From Polaromonas sp. (lineage in GTDB: Bacteria > Pseudomonadota > Gammaproteobacteria > Burkholderiales > Burkholderiaceae_C), in contig NZ_JAUYEY010000037.1 in the NCBI RefSeq assembly GCF_030689685.1, positions 1-45,100 of the forward strand: a stretch of 45,100 nucleotides of DNA, given 5' to 3'. Shown here one piece after another: positions 35,520 through 44,964 of this stretch; position 1 is the first letter of the stretch, and each line of letters begins with the position of its first letter. The translations under genes and the position numbers were made by a program. The notes below the pieces were generated by a model that did no database searches, was not told where the DNA came from, and saw only the letters and a program-made list of their open reading frames with translations.

Positions 35520-35894
35520 TCACGCCACCTCCCTCAACTCATACCCGGCAATCAACAAGTCCGCAGGCAACTCAAGCCCTGCAGATAGCCGGCGAATCAT
35601 CTCCAGTGACAGGGGCCGCACACGGTTCAACACTTCGGCCACGCGGGCGCGCGAGCCGATGTATTGCTCCAGGTCTTTGCGGGTCAACTGGCGCGCTTCC
35701 ATCACATGCAGAAGCAGGCTGACCGGGTCCACTTCGGGCACGGCGATGTGTTTTTTTTCATATTCTTCGACCAGCAGGCTCAGCACTTCCAGCTCGTCTG
35801 CTTCGGGGGACTTGGGCTTGGCGTTCCAGACCGCGTCAATGCGTTGCAGCGCCGCGCGGTGGTCGGCTTTGGTGTGGATTGGGTGAATGTTCAT
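35520..35894 (-). CDS. HigA-like antitoxin / helix-turn-helix regulator without toxin
   Basis: The 124-residue product begins MNIHPIHTKADHRAALQRID, followed by ELEVLSLLVEEYEKKHIAVP and a C-terminal helix-turn-helix (LHVMEARQLTRKDLEQYIGS, RARVAEVLNRVRPLSLEMIR). This is the COG5499/HigA-type antitoxin of HigBA systems. The HigB RNase gene normally lies just upstream, but only 37 bp separate this gene from tumA. No HigB frame is present, so the antitoxin is solitary or acts with the TumE/TumA unit. Confidence 0.82.
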   Translation of the reverse strand: MNIHPIHTKADHRAALQRIDAVWNAKPKSPEADELEVLSLLVEEYEKKHIAVPEVDPVSLLLHVMEARQLTRKDLEQYIGSRARVAEVLNRVRPLSLEMIRRLSAGLELPADLLIAGYELREVA

Positions 35895-35931
35895 GCTGGC
35901 CTAACAGGGAGCCGACATCGATGACACACAG

Positions 35932-36315
35932 TCAGGCCACTACCCGCTCCGGCAACTTCATATCCACCACAATCTCCGACCACGGCACGTAGACGCGCCC
36001 GTCGTCGCCGCGCTCCACCGCCATCCATTCGATCAACTGGTTCACGTCGGTGTGTACGTTCTTGTAGTCGCGGCCCAGACGGCGTGCGAGTTCGGCCACG
36101 GTCAGTGGGCCGGCTTGGCGCAGGGCTGCGATCAGCTCCCAGCGTTTGGGTGTGAAGGCGGCGAGCATCTGGCCGATCTGCTCAAAGTTCACGCCGAAGT
36201 GGGGCTGTACTTTCTCGCCACGCGCCACTGCCTTCATGGTCGCGACGGCCCGATTGCCGGCTTCACGCAGCGATTCACCCACGGTCACGTTCAAAATTTG
36301 GTTGTTGCTTGTCAT
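35932..36315 (-). CDS. tumA: TumA-like antitoxin (HVO_A0114-type winged helix)
   Basis: The 127-residue product contains a winged helix-turn-helix: KRWELIAALRQAGPLTVAEL followed by ARRLGRDYKNVHTDVNQLIE, then VERGDDGRVYVPWSEIVVDM. This DNA-binding family is the usual partner of TumE/DUF6516 toxins. Its start overlaps the tumE stop by 4 bp (ATGA), so toxin and antitoxin are coupled with the toxin gene first. Confidence 0.82.
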   Translation of the reverse strand: MTSNNQILNVTVGESLREAGNRAVATMKAVARGEKVQPHFGVNFEQIGQMLAAFTPKRWELIAALRQAGPLTVAELARRLGRDYKNVHTDVNQLIEWMAVERGDDGRVYVPWSEIVVDMKLPERVVA

Positions 36316-36590
36316 TGCAGGGCCTCCACGTCGCGGAGAAAATCCGCCATCAGGGTTTCAATATCCACAAATTTGTACGGCAACTCAGCTTGCCCAAGAT
36401 GCTTGTGGTCGCCCTTGCCGCGCTCATTGTCGTAGCCCACCACGCGTTTGCCGTCGCGCACAAACACCAGCCGGTACTTAAATGCATGCTCGGAAGGGGG
36501 CACCGGCTCGGGCACACGCCACACCACCATCTCGACTATGCCGCCGCCATGCACGGAGCGCGTTTTAAGAAGGAGTTCGGCTTCTGGCAT
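36312..36590 (-). CDS. tumE: TumE/DUF6516-family toxin
   Basis: The 92-residue product reads MPEAELLLKTRSVHGGGIVE, then MVVWRVPEPVPPSEHAFKYR and LVFVRDGKRVVGYDNERGKG. The core WRVPxPVPxSxHxFKYxLxxVxDGxxVxxYDNExGKGDHKH is the family signature. TumE is described as a toxin paired with TumA; its molecular target is not clear from sequence. I use the ATG at 36588-36590; an upstream open stretch runs through the operator palindromes and is not family-like. Operator-like repeats lie just upstream. Confidence 0.85.
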   Translation of the reverse strand: MPEAELLLKTRSVHGGGIVEMVVWRVPEPVPPSEHAFKYRLVFVRDGKRVVGYDNERGKGDHKHLGQAELPYKFVDIETLMADFLRDVEALQ

Positions 36591-36597
36591 ATGGCAT

Positions 36598-36639
36598 ATG
36601 GCATTTTGTGCCATAAAACTATGGCATGTCAAGCCATAG
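36598..36639 (-). promoter_or_regulatory. Palindromic operator/promoter of tumE-tumA
   Basis: Two inverted repeats share the half-site ATGGC: ATGGCA-TTTTG-TGCCAT (36598-36614) and CTATGGC-ATGTCAA-GCCATAG (36619-36639). A perfect -35 TTGACA lies on the minus strand inside the second (36627-36632), with CAAAAT 18 bp downstream as a possible -10 within the first. Further ATGGCAT half-sites continue into the tumE start. Such arrays are typical of autoregulated toxin-antitoxin promoters. Confidence 0.65.
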
Positions 36640-36716
36640 TTGGGGCGATGCACGACCCGGTTGCGAACAAAGTTATAGCTGCTATTGCCCTTATTAAAAG
36701 AGTTAACGCGCTACCG

Positions 36717-37100
36717 CTACAACCCGTCCGGCAGCGGATCAACAATACGCACTTCCGAGCCATCGACAAACTTCACGTACCAGAACTCCGGCGCTGCTGG
36801 CTGGTTGGGCCGCACATGGCTGACGTTGCCGGGGCAGATGTACAGCGTGCTGGCGCCGTCGTCCGGCGTGGGCGCCAGATAGTGGCGCTTGCCGGCCACC
36901 ATGCCGCCTATGCTGCTGACCACGGTGCCTATCGACTCAGTGACCGCATTGACCACGCTGCCCTGCCCAAGCATGTGAATGGTGGTCTGGCCGATCAGTC
37001 CAGCGCGTGAGGCCTCTACATACAGCACCGCCGAGGTGTTGATGCGCAAGTCATCTGGCGCCGTCGGGTCGGTGGCCTTGTTGAATGCAATAAAGGGCAT
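36717..37100 (-). CDS. Hypothetical protein
   Basis: I do not recognise this 127-residue product. It begins MPFIAFNKATDPTAPDDLRI, with a beta-rich NTSAVLYVEASRAGLIGQTT, a Gly/Val/Ser-rich middle (VTESIGTVVSSIGGMVAG) and a C-terminal EFWYVKFVDGSEVRIVDPLP. No signal peptide is apparent. It lies 15 bp behind the stress-protein gene at 37116-37619 on the same strand, so the two are probably co-transcribed. Codon use is like the core genes. Confidence 0.65.
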   Translation of the reverse strand: MPFIAFNKATDPTAPDDLRINTSAVLYVEASRAGLIGQTTIHMLGQGSVVNAVTESIGTVVSSIGGMVAGKRHYLAPTPDDGASTLYICPGNVSHVRPNQPAAPEFWYVKFVDGSEVRIVDPLPDGL

Positions 37101-37115
37101 GGCTGTTGCAGCGCA

Positions 37116-37619
37116 TCAGGAGAGGTGCAGCTCTTTGTGCTCGGACATGTTCTTCGGCGGCTCGCCGGTCACGGCTGATTGGGCCATCTTGAAGAGCTGC
37201 GTGAGCTTGCTGTCCTTGGCGTTCCAGTACTCGGCATGGGTAATCCGGACTTCCAGCAGCGCCAGGTCAGGGTCGGTTGCACCGCCTGGAAACCAGGCTT
37301 TGACCAGGGGCGTGAACAGTGCTTCCTTTTTGGCGGCGTCGTCTGAAAATTGCGCCGTACCGGCGATGGACACGTAGTTGTCGGCGCCGGTGTCGGCATA
37401 CGACACGTTCACATTGCTGTCGCTGCGCAAGCGGGTCGCCATTTCGCTTTTCTGCGAGATAAAAAAGTACAACACGGAGTTTTCGTCCATGGACTTGTTC
37501 TGCGTGGTCAGCGGGTGGCCTTGCAGGCTGCCATCGCTGTGGCGGTGCGTCAGCATGCCGAATTTGATGTCCTTGATCAGGTCCCACAGGGTTTGCAGGT
37601 CAGAAGTGGTGTTGCTCAT
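37116..37619 (-). CDS. General stress protein 26-type FMN-binding split-barrel protein
   Basis: The 167-residue product belongs to the pyridoxamine 5'-phosphate oxidase-like (COG3871) family. It begins MSNTTSDLQTLWDLIKDIKF and shows GMLTHRHSDGSLQGHPLTTQ, LYFFISQKSEMATRLRSDSN, VNVSYADTGADNYVSIAGTA and the Trp motif VKAWFPGGATDPDLALLEV. Members bind FMN and are stress-induced; the substrate is unknown. The ATG at 37617-37619 is used; the frame is open 83 codons upstream without similarity. Confidence 0.9.
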   Translation of the reverse strand: MSNTTSDLQTLWDLIKDIKFGMLTHRHSDGSLQGHPLTTQNKSMDENSVLYFFISQKSEMATRLRSDSNVNVSYADTGADNYVSIAGTAQFSDDAAKKEALFTPLVKAWFPGGATDPDLALLEVRITHAEYWNAKDSKLTQLFKMAQSAVTGEPPKNMSEHKELHLS

Positions 37620-38156
37620 GCGGATTCCTTGAAGTTGGTCTGGTTGAGGTGACTGACCATCTTGGGATTGGCGGCGGTGCCTGCTCATCGGCCAGCGCGC
37701 CTGCTGCCTGTCAGTGCAGGCCGACAGGCGGCTTTGATGCGCTTCTGTGGATGGGCTCTGAGGCTGCTCGCTTGCTGCGTGTTGTGCCTTGTTGCAACGC
37801 CGTTTGCTATCAAAAATATAGCTACTTGCGCAATCGGGACAAGGGCTGAGGCCGTATTTGATGCTCATCCCGCTCGGGGCAGCCGAAACCGCCCCTGTGG
37901 CAACGTGCGCATGCGCGCTGGCGTCCAGGGGCCATCAGGCTGGCGCCAGCAGCTAGCGCAACATATGGGTGGTCAGCGCAGCCGCCATGACCTGGGAGGT
38001 AATCGACCGGGGGCACCCGGTCGGGAATCATGGCGCCATCACCGCAGCCTGACTGGTGAGGTCAACGGGCGCGCAGGACTTTCTTGTATGCTGTGCGGTC
38101 TGGCCCCTCAGGGGCGCCGGGCCGATTCCCATCATCCCTCCTGGAAAGTCCTCTTC
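37620..38156 (+). other. Intergenic region upstream of serC
   Basis: This 537-bp gap between the divergent stress gene and serC holds repeat copy 5 (37803-37852), a perfect hairpin CGACCGGG-GGCA-CCCGGTCG (38004-38023) and the serC promoter, which I cannot pin down. A plus-strand frame fused to serC runs through from 37662, but its translation is low-complexity and has no relation to SerC, so I treat it as non-coding. Confidence 0.6.
37803..37852 (+). repeat. Dispersed hairpin repeat, copy 5
   Basis: This copy reads TTTGCTATCAAAAATATAGC, then TACTTGCGCAATCGGGACAA and GGGCTGAGGC. It lies about 300 bp upstream of serC. Its hairpin half is nearly identical to copies 1 and 6. Confidence 0.75.
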
Positions 38157-39239
38157 ATGACACGCGCCTTGAATTTCAGTGCCGGACCGGCGACCCTTCC
38201 TGAACCCGTGCTGCGGCAGGCGGCCGCCGAAATGCTCGACTGGAACGGCTCCGGCGTGTCGGTGATGGAAATGAGCCATCGCGGCAAAGAGTTCATCGCC
38301 ATCCACGCCGAAGCCGAAGCCGACCTGCGCGAACTGCTGGCGATTCCTGCCAATTACAAGGTCTTGTTCCTGCAGGGCGGTGGACTCGGGCAAAACGCCT
38401 TCATCCCGATGAATTTGCTGCGTGGCCATGCCGGCGCGGATTTCATCAACACCGGCGAGTGGATGAAAAAAACCATCAAGGAAGCCAAAAACTACTGCAA
38501 GGTCAATGTGGCCGCCACAGCAGAGGCCAGCGGTTTCACCAGTGTGCCGAAGCAGGACACCTGGAAGCTCGACCCCGACGCTGCCTATGTGCACATCTGC
38601 TCGAACGAAACCATTGGCGGTGTCGAATACCACTGGACGCCCGACACCGGCGCCGTGCCGCTGGTGGCCGACATGTCGTCCAACATCCTGTCGCGCCCGG
38701 TCGATGTCAGCCGCTACGGCCTGATTTATGCGGGCGCGCAAAAAAACATCGGTCCCTCGGGCCTGACCCTGGTGATCGTGCGCGAGGATTTGATCGGTCA
38801 GGCCATCCCGCACACACCTTTTGTGTTTGATTACAAGCAGCAGGCCGACAACGACTCGATGTACAACACGCCGCCGACTTACGCGATCTACATCGCCGGG
38901 CTGGTGTTCAAACACATCAAGTCGCTGGGTGGACTCACGGCGATGGAAGCGCACAACCGCAGCAAGGCAGCGCTGCTGTACGACTATCTTGACGCGACCA
39001 CCTTCTACAGCAACCCCGTGGCGCGCGAAGACCGCTCGCTGATGAACGTGCCCTTCAAGCTGAAAGACGAGTCGCTGGACGAGGCCTTTCTCAAGGGCGC
39101 TCAGGCACGCGGCATGGTGCAGCTCAAGGGCCACCGCTCGGTGGGCGGCATGCGTGCGTCGATCTACAACGCAATGCCGGTCGAAGGGGTGCAGGCGCTG
39201 GTGGCCTACATGAAGGAGTTTGAGGCCGACTGTGGCTAA
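38157..39239 (+). CDS. serC: Phosphoserine aminotransferase
   Basis: SerC transaminates 3-phosphohydroxypyruvate to phosphoserine with glutamate, and can also serve pyridoxine synthesis. The 360-residue PLP enzyme begins [20 protein letters not shown], contains [11 protein letters not shown] and [19 protein letters not shown], and has the Schiff-base lysine K196 in [37 protein letters not shown] is the usual C-terminal motif. It overlaps serA by 8 bp, so the two serine genes are coupled. Confidence 0.97.
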   Translation: MTRALNFSAGPATLPEPVLRQAAAEMLDWNGSGVSVMEMSHRGKEFIAIHAEAEADLRELLAIPANYKVLFLQGGGLGQNAFIPMNLLRGHAGADFINTGEWMKKTIKEAKNYCKVNVAATAEASGFTSVPKQDTWKLDPDAAYVHICSNETIGGVEYHWTPDTGAVPLVADMSSNILSRPVDVSRYGLIYAGAQKNIGPSGLTLVIVREDLIGQAIPHTPFVFDYKQQADNDSMYNTPPTYAIYIAGLVFKHIKSLGGLTAMEAHNRSKAALLYDYLDATTFYSNPVAREDRSLMNVPFKLKDESLDEAFLKGAQARGMVQLKGHRSVGGMRASIYNAMPVEGVQALVAYMKEFEADCG

Positions 39240-40431
39240 GCCGCCGGGCGCGCGTTTGAACATTCTGGTGCTCAACCAGATATCGGCCAACGGCCTGAAG
39301 CGCCTGCCCGCAGAGCGTTACAACATCGGCAAGGACATTGCCGCGCCCGACGCCGTTCTGGTGCGCTCGGCCGACATGCACGCGCTCGACATTGCGGCCA
39401 GCGTGCAGGCGATTGCCCGCGCCGGCGCTGGCACCAACAACATCCCGGTGGCGGCCATGAGCGCGCGCGGCGTGCCGGTGTTCAATGCGCCGGGCGCCAA
39501 TGCCAATGCGGTCAAGGAGCTGGTGCTGACCGGCATGCTGCTGGCCGCGCGCAATATTGCACCCGCCCTGCGTTTTGTGGGTGGCCTCGACCCGGCCATG
39601 GCCGACATGGAAAAAGCGGTCGAAGACGGCAAGAAAAACTTTGCCGGCTTTGAGCTGGCGGGCCATACGCTGGGCATTGTCGGTCTGGGCAAAGTCGGCT
39701 GCCTGGTGGCCGACGCCGCCATCAAGCTGGGCATGAACGTGCTGGGTTACGACCCGGACATCACGGTGGATGCGGCCTGGAGTCTGCCGGCCCAGGTCAA
39801 AAAAGCGGCCAGCGTCGAGGACGTGTTGAAGAATGCCGACTTTGTGACGCTGCACGTACCACTGGTGGCGGCCACGCGCGACCTGGTCAATGCCGACAAG
39901 CTCAAGCTGATGCGCCCCGGCGCAGTGCTGCTCAATTTTTCGCGCGAGGGGGTGGTCAGCCACAGCGCCGTGCTCACCGCGCTGGACGCAAAAAAGCTGG
40001 GCGGGTACGTGTGCGACTTCCCCTCGGCGGCGCTGAACCACCATGCGGGCGTGATCGCGCTGCCGCACCTGGGCGCCTCTACCCGCGAGGCCGAAGAAAA
40101 CTGCGCCATCATGGTGGCCGAGCAACTGCGCGACTACCTGGAGCACGGCAATGTAGTCAACGCGGTCAACTTTCCCGCCGTGACCATGGCGCGCGAATCG
40201 GCTTACCGCTTGGCGATTGCCAACGCCAATGTGCCTAACATGCTGGGGCAAATTTCCACCGCCATGGCGCAGGCCGGCCTGAACATCCACAACATGGTCA
40301 ACAAGTCGCGCGGCGACATGGCTTACACCCTGGTCGATGTCGAAAGCCCGGTCAGCGAGGTCGTGCTGGAGCACTTGCGGGCGATTGACGGGGTGCTGGC
40401 CGTGCGTTACCTGCCGGATTCCGGGGTTTAG
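39232..40431 (+). CDS. serA: D-3-phosphoglycerate dehydrogenase (with ACT domain)
   Basis: SerA oxidises 3-phosphoglycerate, committing carbon to serine. The 399-residue product has the NAD-binding [20 protein letters not shown], the catalytic Arg in [16 protein letters not shown] and His in [21 protein letters not shown]-terminal ACT domain begins near [20 protein letters not shown], consistent with serine feedback control. I use the GTG at 39232-39234, which has AAGGAG 13 nt upstream inside serC; a TTG at 39220 is too close to that site. It overlaps serC by 8 bp. Confidence 0.95.
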   Translation: MAKPPGARLNILVLNQISANGLKRLPAERYNIGKDIAAPDAVLVRSADMHALDIAASVQAIARAGAGTNNIPVAAMSARGVPVFNAPGANANAVKELVLTGMLLAARNIAPALRFVGGLDPAMADMEKAVEDGKKNFAGFELAGHTLGIVGLGKVGCLVADAAIKLGMNVLGYDPDITVDAAWSLPAQVKKAASVEDVLKNADFVTLHVPLVAATRDLVNADKLKLMRPGAVLLNFSREGVVSHSAVLTALDAKKLGGYVCDFPSAALNHHAGVIALPHLGASTREAEENCAIMVAEQLRDYLEHGNVVNAVNFPAVTMARESAYRLAIANANVPNMLGQISTAMAQAGLNIHNMVNKSRGDMAYTLVDVESPVSEVVLEHLRAIDGVLAVRYLPDSGV

Positions 40432-40535
40432 ACGCTGGTTCTTTGCTTCGGCTGCCAAGTCCTACAGACATTGCGGACAAGGCTTGTAACATGACAATAA
40501 GCAGTCGCAAAAATCCCCAAGCCCAGGAGGCAGTC

Positions 40536-43427
40536 ATGGCCCACGAGTTCGCAGCTACCCTCAAAACCTTCACCACGGCGTCTGGCAAAACCGGCAAATT
40601 CCATTCGTTGCCGGCACTCGCCAAACAATATCCCAAGATATCCCGACTTCCGGTGTCCATGCGCATCGTGCTTGAGTCGGTGCTGCGCAACTGCGACGGC
40701 AAAAAAGTCAGCGCCGAACATGTGCGGCAACTGGCCAACTGGTTCCCCAATGCCGACCGCACCGAAGAGATTCCGTTTGTGGTCTCGCGCGTGGTGTTGC
40801 AGGATTTCACCGGTGTGCCTTTGCTGGCCGACCTGGCCGCCATGCGCAGCGTGGCCATCAAGCTGGGCAAAAACCCGAAGCGCATCGAGCCACTTGTTCC
40901 GGTGGACCTGGTGGTGGACCACTCCATCATGGTCGACTATTACGGCAAAAAGAATTCGCTGGATCTGAACATGAAGCTGGAGTTCCAGCGCAACCGCGAA
41001 CGCTATGAGTTCATGAAGTGGGGCATGCAGGCGTTTGACACCTTCGGCGTGGTTCCACCGGGCTTTGGAATTGTCCACCAGGTTAATTTGGAGTATTTAG
41101 CCCGTGGTGTGCACAAACGGGCTGATGGCGTGTACTACCCTGACACGCTGGTTGGCACCGACAGCCACACCACCATGATCAACGGCATTGGTGTTGTCGG
41201 CTGGGGTGTCGGTGGCATCGAGGCAGAGGCCGCCATGCTGGGCCAACCGGTGTACATGTTGACGCCTGATGTGGTGGGTTTTGAGTTGACCGGCCGCTTG
41301 CGCGAAGGCGTCACGGCCACCGACCTGGTGCTGCGCGTGACCGAAGCACTGCGCAAGGAAAAAGTGGTCGGCAAGTTTGTCGAATTCTTTGGCGAGGGAA
41401 CACGCACGCTGGCGCTGCCAGACCGCGCGACGATTGCCAACATGGCGCCCGAGTACGGCGCAACCATGGGCTTTTTCCCGGTCGATGAAAAAACCATTGA
41501 CTACTTCACCGGGACCGGCCGCACCAAAGCCGAGATTGAAGTCTTTGAGGCCTACTTCCGTGCGCAAGGCCTGTTTGGTGTGCCGCTGCCTGGCGACATT
41601 GATTTTTCGCAGGTCGTCCATCTCGACCTTGGTGATGTCACCCCCAGCCTGGCCGGCCCCAAGCGTCCGCAGGACCGCATCGAGCTGGGCCAGGTGGCGA
41701 GTCAGTTCGCCTCGCTGTTCAGTAAGCCGATTGCCGAGAACGGCTTTAACCAGCCAGCCAGCGTGCTGCGCACCCGGCATTTGCTGCGCCACACCGACGA
41801 CCGCGGCTCTGAGGCGCTGCCAGCATCGCCGCCCACGCCGGTGGGCGCGCCGCGCATGGTGGTCGAGATGGAGGGCAGCCGACCGACCTTGGCCTCGGCA
41901 GTCGGTGCGCATGCGGAACATGCCACGCCGGTGTCCAAAACTGCAGGCGTCAGCATAGGTAGCGGCGATGTGCTGATTGCAGCGATCACCAGTTGCACCA
42001 ACACCTCCAACCCCAGTGTGCTGTTGGCGGCTGGCCTGCTGGCCAAAAAAGCCGTGGAGGCGGGACTGAAAGTGCAGCCGCACATCAAGACCTCACTGGC
42101 ACCGGGCTCGCGTATCGTCACCGAGTACCTGACCCAGACCGGTTTGCTGCCGTATCTGGAAAAGCTCGGCTTTGCACTCGCCGGTTACGGCTGCACCACC
42201 TGCATCGGCAACGCCGGGGACCTGACGCCCGAGATCAATGAGGCCATCAACACCAGTGATCTGGTGTGCGCGGCGGTGCTGTCGGGCAACCGCAACTTCG
42301 AGGCGCGCATTCACCCCAACCTGAAGGCCAACTTTCTGGCCAGCCCGCCACTGGTGGTGGCTTATGCGATTGCCGGTACCGTGCTGCGCGATTTGATGAC
42401 CGAGCCTGTGGGCAAAGGCAAGGGAGGCAAGGATGTTTACCTCGGCGACATCTGGCCGACCAGCGACGAGATCTACAAACTTATGAAGTTCGCCATGAAC
42501 GGCAAGGCCTTCCGCGAGAACTACGCCAAGGTCAAGAGCGAGCCGGGCAAGCTGTGGGAAAAAATCAAGGGTGTGGAAGGCACGGCCTACACCTGGCCCA
42601 AGAGTACCTACATCGCCGAGCCGCCGTTCTTCAAGGATTTTGCTATGAAAAACATAGCTGCTGACGCAGACTCCACAAGGACTACAGGCCAAAAAGATGC
42701 GGTATCTGTGAAAGGTGCGCGCATCATGGCGCTGTTTGGTGACTCCATCACCACCGACCATATTTCGCCCGCCGGCGCCATCAAGGCCAGCTCGCCAGCC
42801 GGCCAGTGGCTACTTGCGCACGGCGTGCAAAAAGCTGACTTCAACAGCTATGGTGCGCGACGCGGCAACCACGAGGTGATGATGCGCGGCACCTTTGCCA
42901 ATGTGCGCATCAAGAACCTGATGATCCCGGCCGGTGCGGACGGCTCGCGCGAGGAGGGCGGTGTCACCTTGTATCAACCGGGCGGGGACAAGATGTTCAT
43001 CTACGACGCGGCCATGAAATACCTGGACGAAGGCATGCCCACCGTGATTTTTGCCGGCGAGGAATACGGCACCGGCTCGTCACGCGACTGGGCCGCCAAG
43101 GGCACACAACTGCTGGGCATCAAGGCCGTGGTGGCGCGCAGCTTTGAGCGCATCCACCGCAGCAACCTGGTCGGCATGGGCGTGTTGCCGCTGCAATTCA
43201 AGCCCGGTGACTCGTGGCAGACCTTGCGCCTGACCGGCAACGAGGTCATCGACATGTTGCCCGACCCCGACCTCAAGCCGCAAAGCGAAGCGACCTTGAC
43301 CGTGACGCGCGCCGACGGCACGCAGCAACAACTGCAGCTCATCCTGCGCATCGACACCCCGATCGAGGTGGACTACTACCGGCACGGCGGTATTTTGCCG
43401 TTTGTGCTCAGGCAGTTGCTCGCGTGA
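40536..43427 (+). CDS. acnA: Aconitate hydratase A
   Basis: This is the IRP/AcnA-type aconitase, the stress-tolerant counterpart of AcnB. The 963-residue product is longer than E. coli AcnA (891). The catalytic domains show [20 protein letters not shown] and iron-sulfur ligands C487 ([11 protein letters not shown]) and C553/C556 ([17 protein letters not shown]). The swivel domain has [16 protein letters not shown] and [20 protein letters not shown]. Extra length comes from a linker before the first cysteine ([20 protein letters not shown] region) and from residues about 701-718, which are encoded by a dispersed repeat at 42638-42690. AGGAGG lies 5 nt before the ATG. It follows serA by 104 bp. 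Confidence 0.96.
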   Translation: MAHEFAATLKTFTTASGKTGKFHSLPALAKQYPKISRLPVSMRIVLESVLRNCDGKKVSAEHVRQLANWFPNADRTEEIPFVVSRVVLQDFTGVPLLADLAAMRSVAIKLGKNPKRIEPLVPVDLVVDHSIMVDYYGKKNSLDLNMKLEFQRNRERYEFMKWGMQAFDTFGVVPPGFGIVHQVNLEYLARGVHKRADGVYYPDTLVGTDSHTTMINGIGVVGWGVGGIEAEAAMLGQPVYMLTPDVVGFELTGRLREGVTATDLVLRVTEALRKEKVVGKFVEFFGEGTRTLALPDRATIANMAPEYGATMGFFPVDEKTIDYFTGTGRTKAEIEVFEAYFRAQGLFGVPLPGDIDFSQVVHLDLGDVTPSLAGPKRPQDRIELGQVASQFASLFSKPIAENGFNQPASVLRTRHLLRHTDDRGSEALPASPPTPVGAPRMVVEMEGSRPTLASAVGAHAEHATPVSKTAGVSIGSGDVLIAAITSCTNTSNPSVLLAAGLLAKKAVEAGLKVQPHIKTSLAPGSRIVTEYLTQTGLLPYLEKLGFALAGYGCTTCIGNAGDLTPEINEAINTSDLVCAAVLSGNRNFEARIHPNLKANFLASPPLVVAYAIAGTVLRDLMTEPVGKGKGGKDVYLGDIWPTSDEIYKLMKFAMNGKAFRENYAKVKSEPGKLWEKIKGVEGTAYTWPKSTYIAEPPFFKDFAMKNIAADADSTRTTGQKDAVSVKGARIMALFGDSITTDHISPAGAIKASSPAGQWLLAHGVQKADFNSYGARRGNHEVMMRGTFANVRIKNLMIPAGADGSREEGGVTLYQPGGDKMFIYDAAMKYLDEGMPTVIFAGEEYGTGSSRDWAAKGTQLLGIKAVVARSFERIHRSNLVGMGVLPLQFKPGDSWQTLRLTGNEVIDMLPDPDLKPQSEATLTVTRADGTQQQLQLILRIDTPIEVDYYRHGGILPFVLRQLLA
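42638..42690 (+). repeat. Dispersed hairpin repeat, copy 6, inside acnA
   Basis: TTTTGCTATGAAAAACATAG then CTGCTGACGCAGACTCCACA and AGGACTACAGGCC match the hairpin repeat consensus, including the tail. It lies in frame in acnA and encodes [18 protein letters not shown], in the linker before the swivel-domain motif [16 protein letters not shown]. The frame is kept and no stop is introduced. Confidence 0.75.
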
Positions 43428-43469
43428 CAACGCAGTTCGGGCAGGTGTTATCAGCTTGAACTGCCGGAG

Positions 43470-44639
43470 ATGCAATTGCAGGCGCTGATCGCCGGTGGTG
43501 GCATAGGCGGGCTGGCTGCGGCGCTGACCACGGCGCGCGCTGGCTGGGATGTGCGGCTGTACGAGCGCGCACCGGCTTTCAGCGAGGTCGGCGCCGGCGT
43601 CCAGCTCGGACCCAATGTGGTCCGGGTGCTGCATGGCTGGGGGTTGGCGGACGGCCTGGCCCGCGTCGCGACCTTTCCACGGCAACTCGAAGTGCGCAGC
43701 GCGCTCTCGGGCGACACGCTGGGTCGGCTGCGGCTTGGCGAGGCGATGGCGCAGCGTTACGGCGCGCCTTATGCCACGGTGCACCGTGCCGACCTGCACG
43801 CGCTGCTGCTTGATGCAGTGCGGCGGGCTGGCGTGAACCTCAAGCTCAACCACACCCTGAGCCGGTTTTCGCAGGACGCAGGCGCCGTGACTGTGCAGAG
43901 CGGCGACGACCCGCCGGTAGAGGCCGAGGTACTGGTGGGCGCCGACGGCCTGTGGAGCCCGGTGCGCCAATGGCTGCTGGGCGACGGGCCGCCGCGCAGC
44001 ACCGGCCACCTGGCCTACCGTGCGCTGGTGCGGCAGGCCGATCTGCCGCAGGCGCAGCGCTCCACCGATGTCACCGCCTGGTTGGGCCCGCAGTTGCATG
44101 TGGTTCAGTACCCGGTGCACGGTGGCGAATGGCTCAACGTCGTGGCCATCGTGCAGGGTAGTGCGCCCGGAGACCTGGACAACTGGGACCGCGGCGCCGA
44201 GGCTCAGGAGCTGCTTGCCGCATTGACAGGGACTTGCGTGCCGATGCAAAACCTGCTGCGCGCCATTCCGGCGTGGCGGCTGTGGGCGTTGTGTGATCGC
44301 CCGCCGATGCAGGGCGCGTACCAGCAAGCGTTGGGCCGTGTGGCGCTGCTCGGCGATGCGGCGCACCCCATGCGGCCTTACCTGGCTCAGGGCGCGGGCA
44401 TGGCGATTGAAGACGCGGCCGAACTCGGCCGTCTGTTGGCGCAAGCGCTGGACGTGCCGACCCTGCTCAACCGTTATGCGTTGAACCGATGGCAGCGCAA
44501 TGCGCAGGTGCAGAAGCGGTCCATTCGCAATGGGCAGATATTTCATGCGAGCGGGGTGGTGCGTTGGGGTCGAGATGCTTCGATGAAGCTGCTTGGGGAG
44601 CGGGTGCTGGATGTGCCGTGGCTGTATGGCGGGCCTTGA
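43470..44639 (+). CDS. FAD-dependent aromatic-type monooxygenase (salicylate hydroxylase-like)
   Basis: The 389-residue product belongs to class A flavoprotein monooxygenases. It has the FAD-binding ALIAGGGIGGLAAALTTARA at the N-terminus, the EVGAGVQLGPNVVRVLHGWG substrate region, the DG motif VLVGADGLWSPVRQWL and the GD motif RVALLGDAAHPMRPYLAQGA. Similar enzymes hydroxylate salicylate, 3-hydroxybenzoate or related rings; the substrate cannot be told. GGAG lies directly before the ATG, an unusually tight spacing. It follows acnA by 42 bp and is the last gene before the right-hand repeat and IS region. Confidence 0.9.
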   Translation: MQLQALIAGGGIGGLAAALTTARAGWDVRLYERAPAFSEVGAGVQLGPNVVRVLHGWGLADGLARVATFPRQLEVRSALSGDTLGRLRLGEAMAQRYGAPYATVHRADLHALLLDAVRRAGVNLKLNHTLSRFSQDAGAVTVQSGDDPPVEAEVLVGADGLWSPVRQWLLGDGPPRSTGHLAYRALVRQADLPQAQRSTDVTAWLGPQLHVVQYPVHGGEWLNVVAIVQGSAPGDLDNWDRGAEAQELLAALTGTCVPMQNLLRAIPAWRLWALCDRPPMQGAYQQALGRVALLGDAAHPMRPYLAQGAGMAIEDAAELGRLLAQALDVPTLLNRYALNRWQRNAQVQKRSIRNGQIFHASGVVRWGRDASMKLLGERVLDVPWLYGGP

Positions 44640-44640
44640 G

Positions 44641-44691
44641 TTGCTATTTATTTGATAGCTGCTTGCGCTTGTGGGATAAGGGCTGGTGAGG
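44641..44691 (+). repeat. Dispersed hairpin repeat, copy 7
   Basis: This copy reads TTGCTATTTATTTGATAGCT, then GCTTGCGCTTGTGGGATAAG and GGCTGGTGAGG, starting directly after the monooxygenase stop codon. The hairpin arm GCTAT/ATAGC and the GCTTGCGC block are intact. Confidence 0.7.
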
Positions 44692-44748
44692 TTTTTTTCT
44701 CATAAATTCGAGGCTGCGTCGGTCGAAGCTGTGTTTGCAACCGTTCGG

Positions 44749-44763
44749 GCTGAGCTTGTCGAA
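44749..44763. repeat. REP-like motif CTGAGCTTGTCGAAG
   Basis: The motif sits within CGTTCGGGCTGAGCTTGTCG followed by AAGC. This core is a widespread proteobacterial interspersed repeat; a weaker relative lies between truA and trpF at 10850-10881. Confidence 0.55.
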
Positions 44764-44903
44764 GCCGCTTCTTCTTCCTGCGTTTGTGCCTCGCCCGCCG
44801 GGGCGAGACCCGGCTTGTAGGCACACTCCAGCAGTACGGGCTATCCAACCTGGATCCCGGATCAAGGCCGGGATGACAAATCAGATCAACGAACGGCTCA
44901 CCA

Positions 44904-44953
44904 CGCTATCAATTCAGTAGCTGCTTACGCTTATCCTCCAAGGGTCAATGGCC
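44904..44953 (+). repeat. Dispersed hairpin repeat, copy 8 (degenerate)
   Basis: CGCTATCAATTCAGTAGCTG then CTTACGCTTATCCTCCAAGG and GTCAATGGCC follow the consensus with several changes. It ends 11 bp before the right IS701-like end. Confidence 0.55.
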
Positions 44954-44964
44954 GATTCCCCTAC

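Larger units (their letters stand above)
44640..44964. other. Repeat-rich intergenic region before the right IS
   Basis: No gene is seen in this 325-bp stretch. It holds two dispersed hairpin repeats (44641-44691, 44904-44953), a REP-like CTGAGCTTGTCGAAG (44749-44763), the stem CTCGCCC-GCC-GGGGCGAG (44790-44807) and a CCCGG...CCGGG hairpin in GATCCCGGATCAAGGCCGGG near 44854-44873. Small plus- and minus-strand frames crossing it translate repeat sequence and are not convincing genes. Confidence 0.65.

Noticed and set aside
36673..36722. A possible degenerate dispersed repeat upstream of tumE (GTTATAGCTGCTATTGCCCTTA)
   Set aside because: Only the ATAGCTGCT core and a weak GCCCTTA block match; the hairpin arm is lost, so I did not count it as a copy.
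37662..38156. An extended 525-residue SerC
   Set aside because: The extra 165 residues are Arg/Ala/Cys-rich translation of intergenic DNA and a repeat; SerC proteins start at [11 protein letters not shown] or equivalent.
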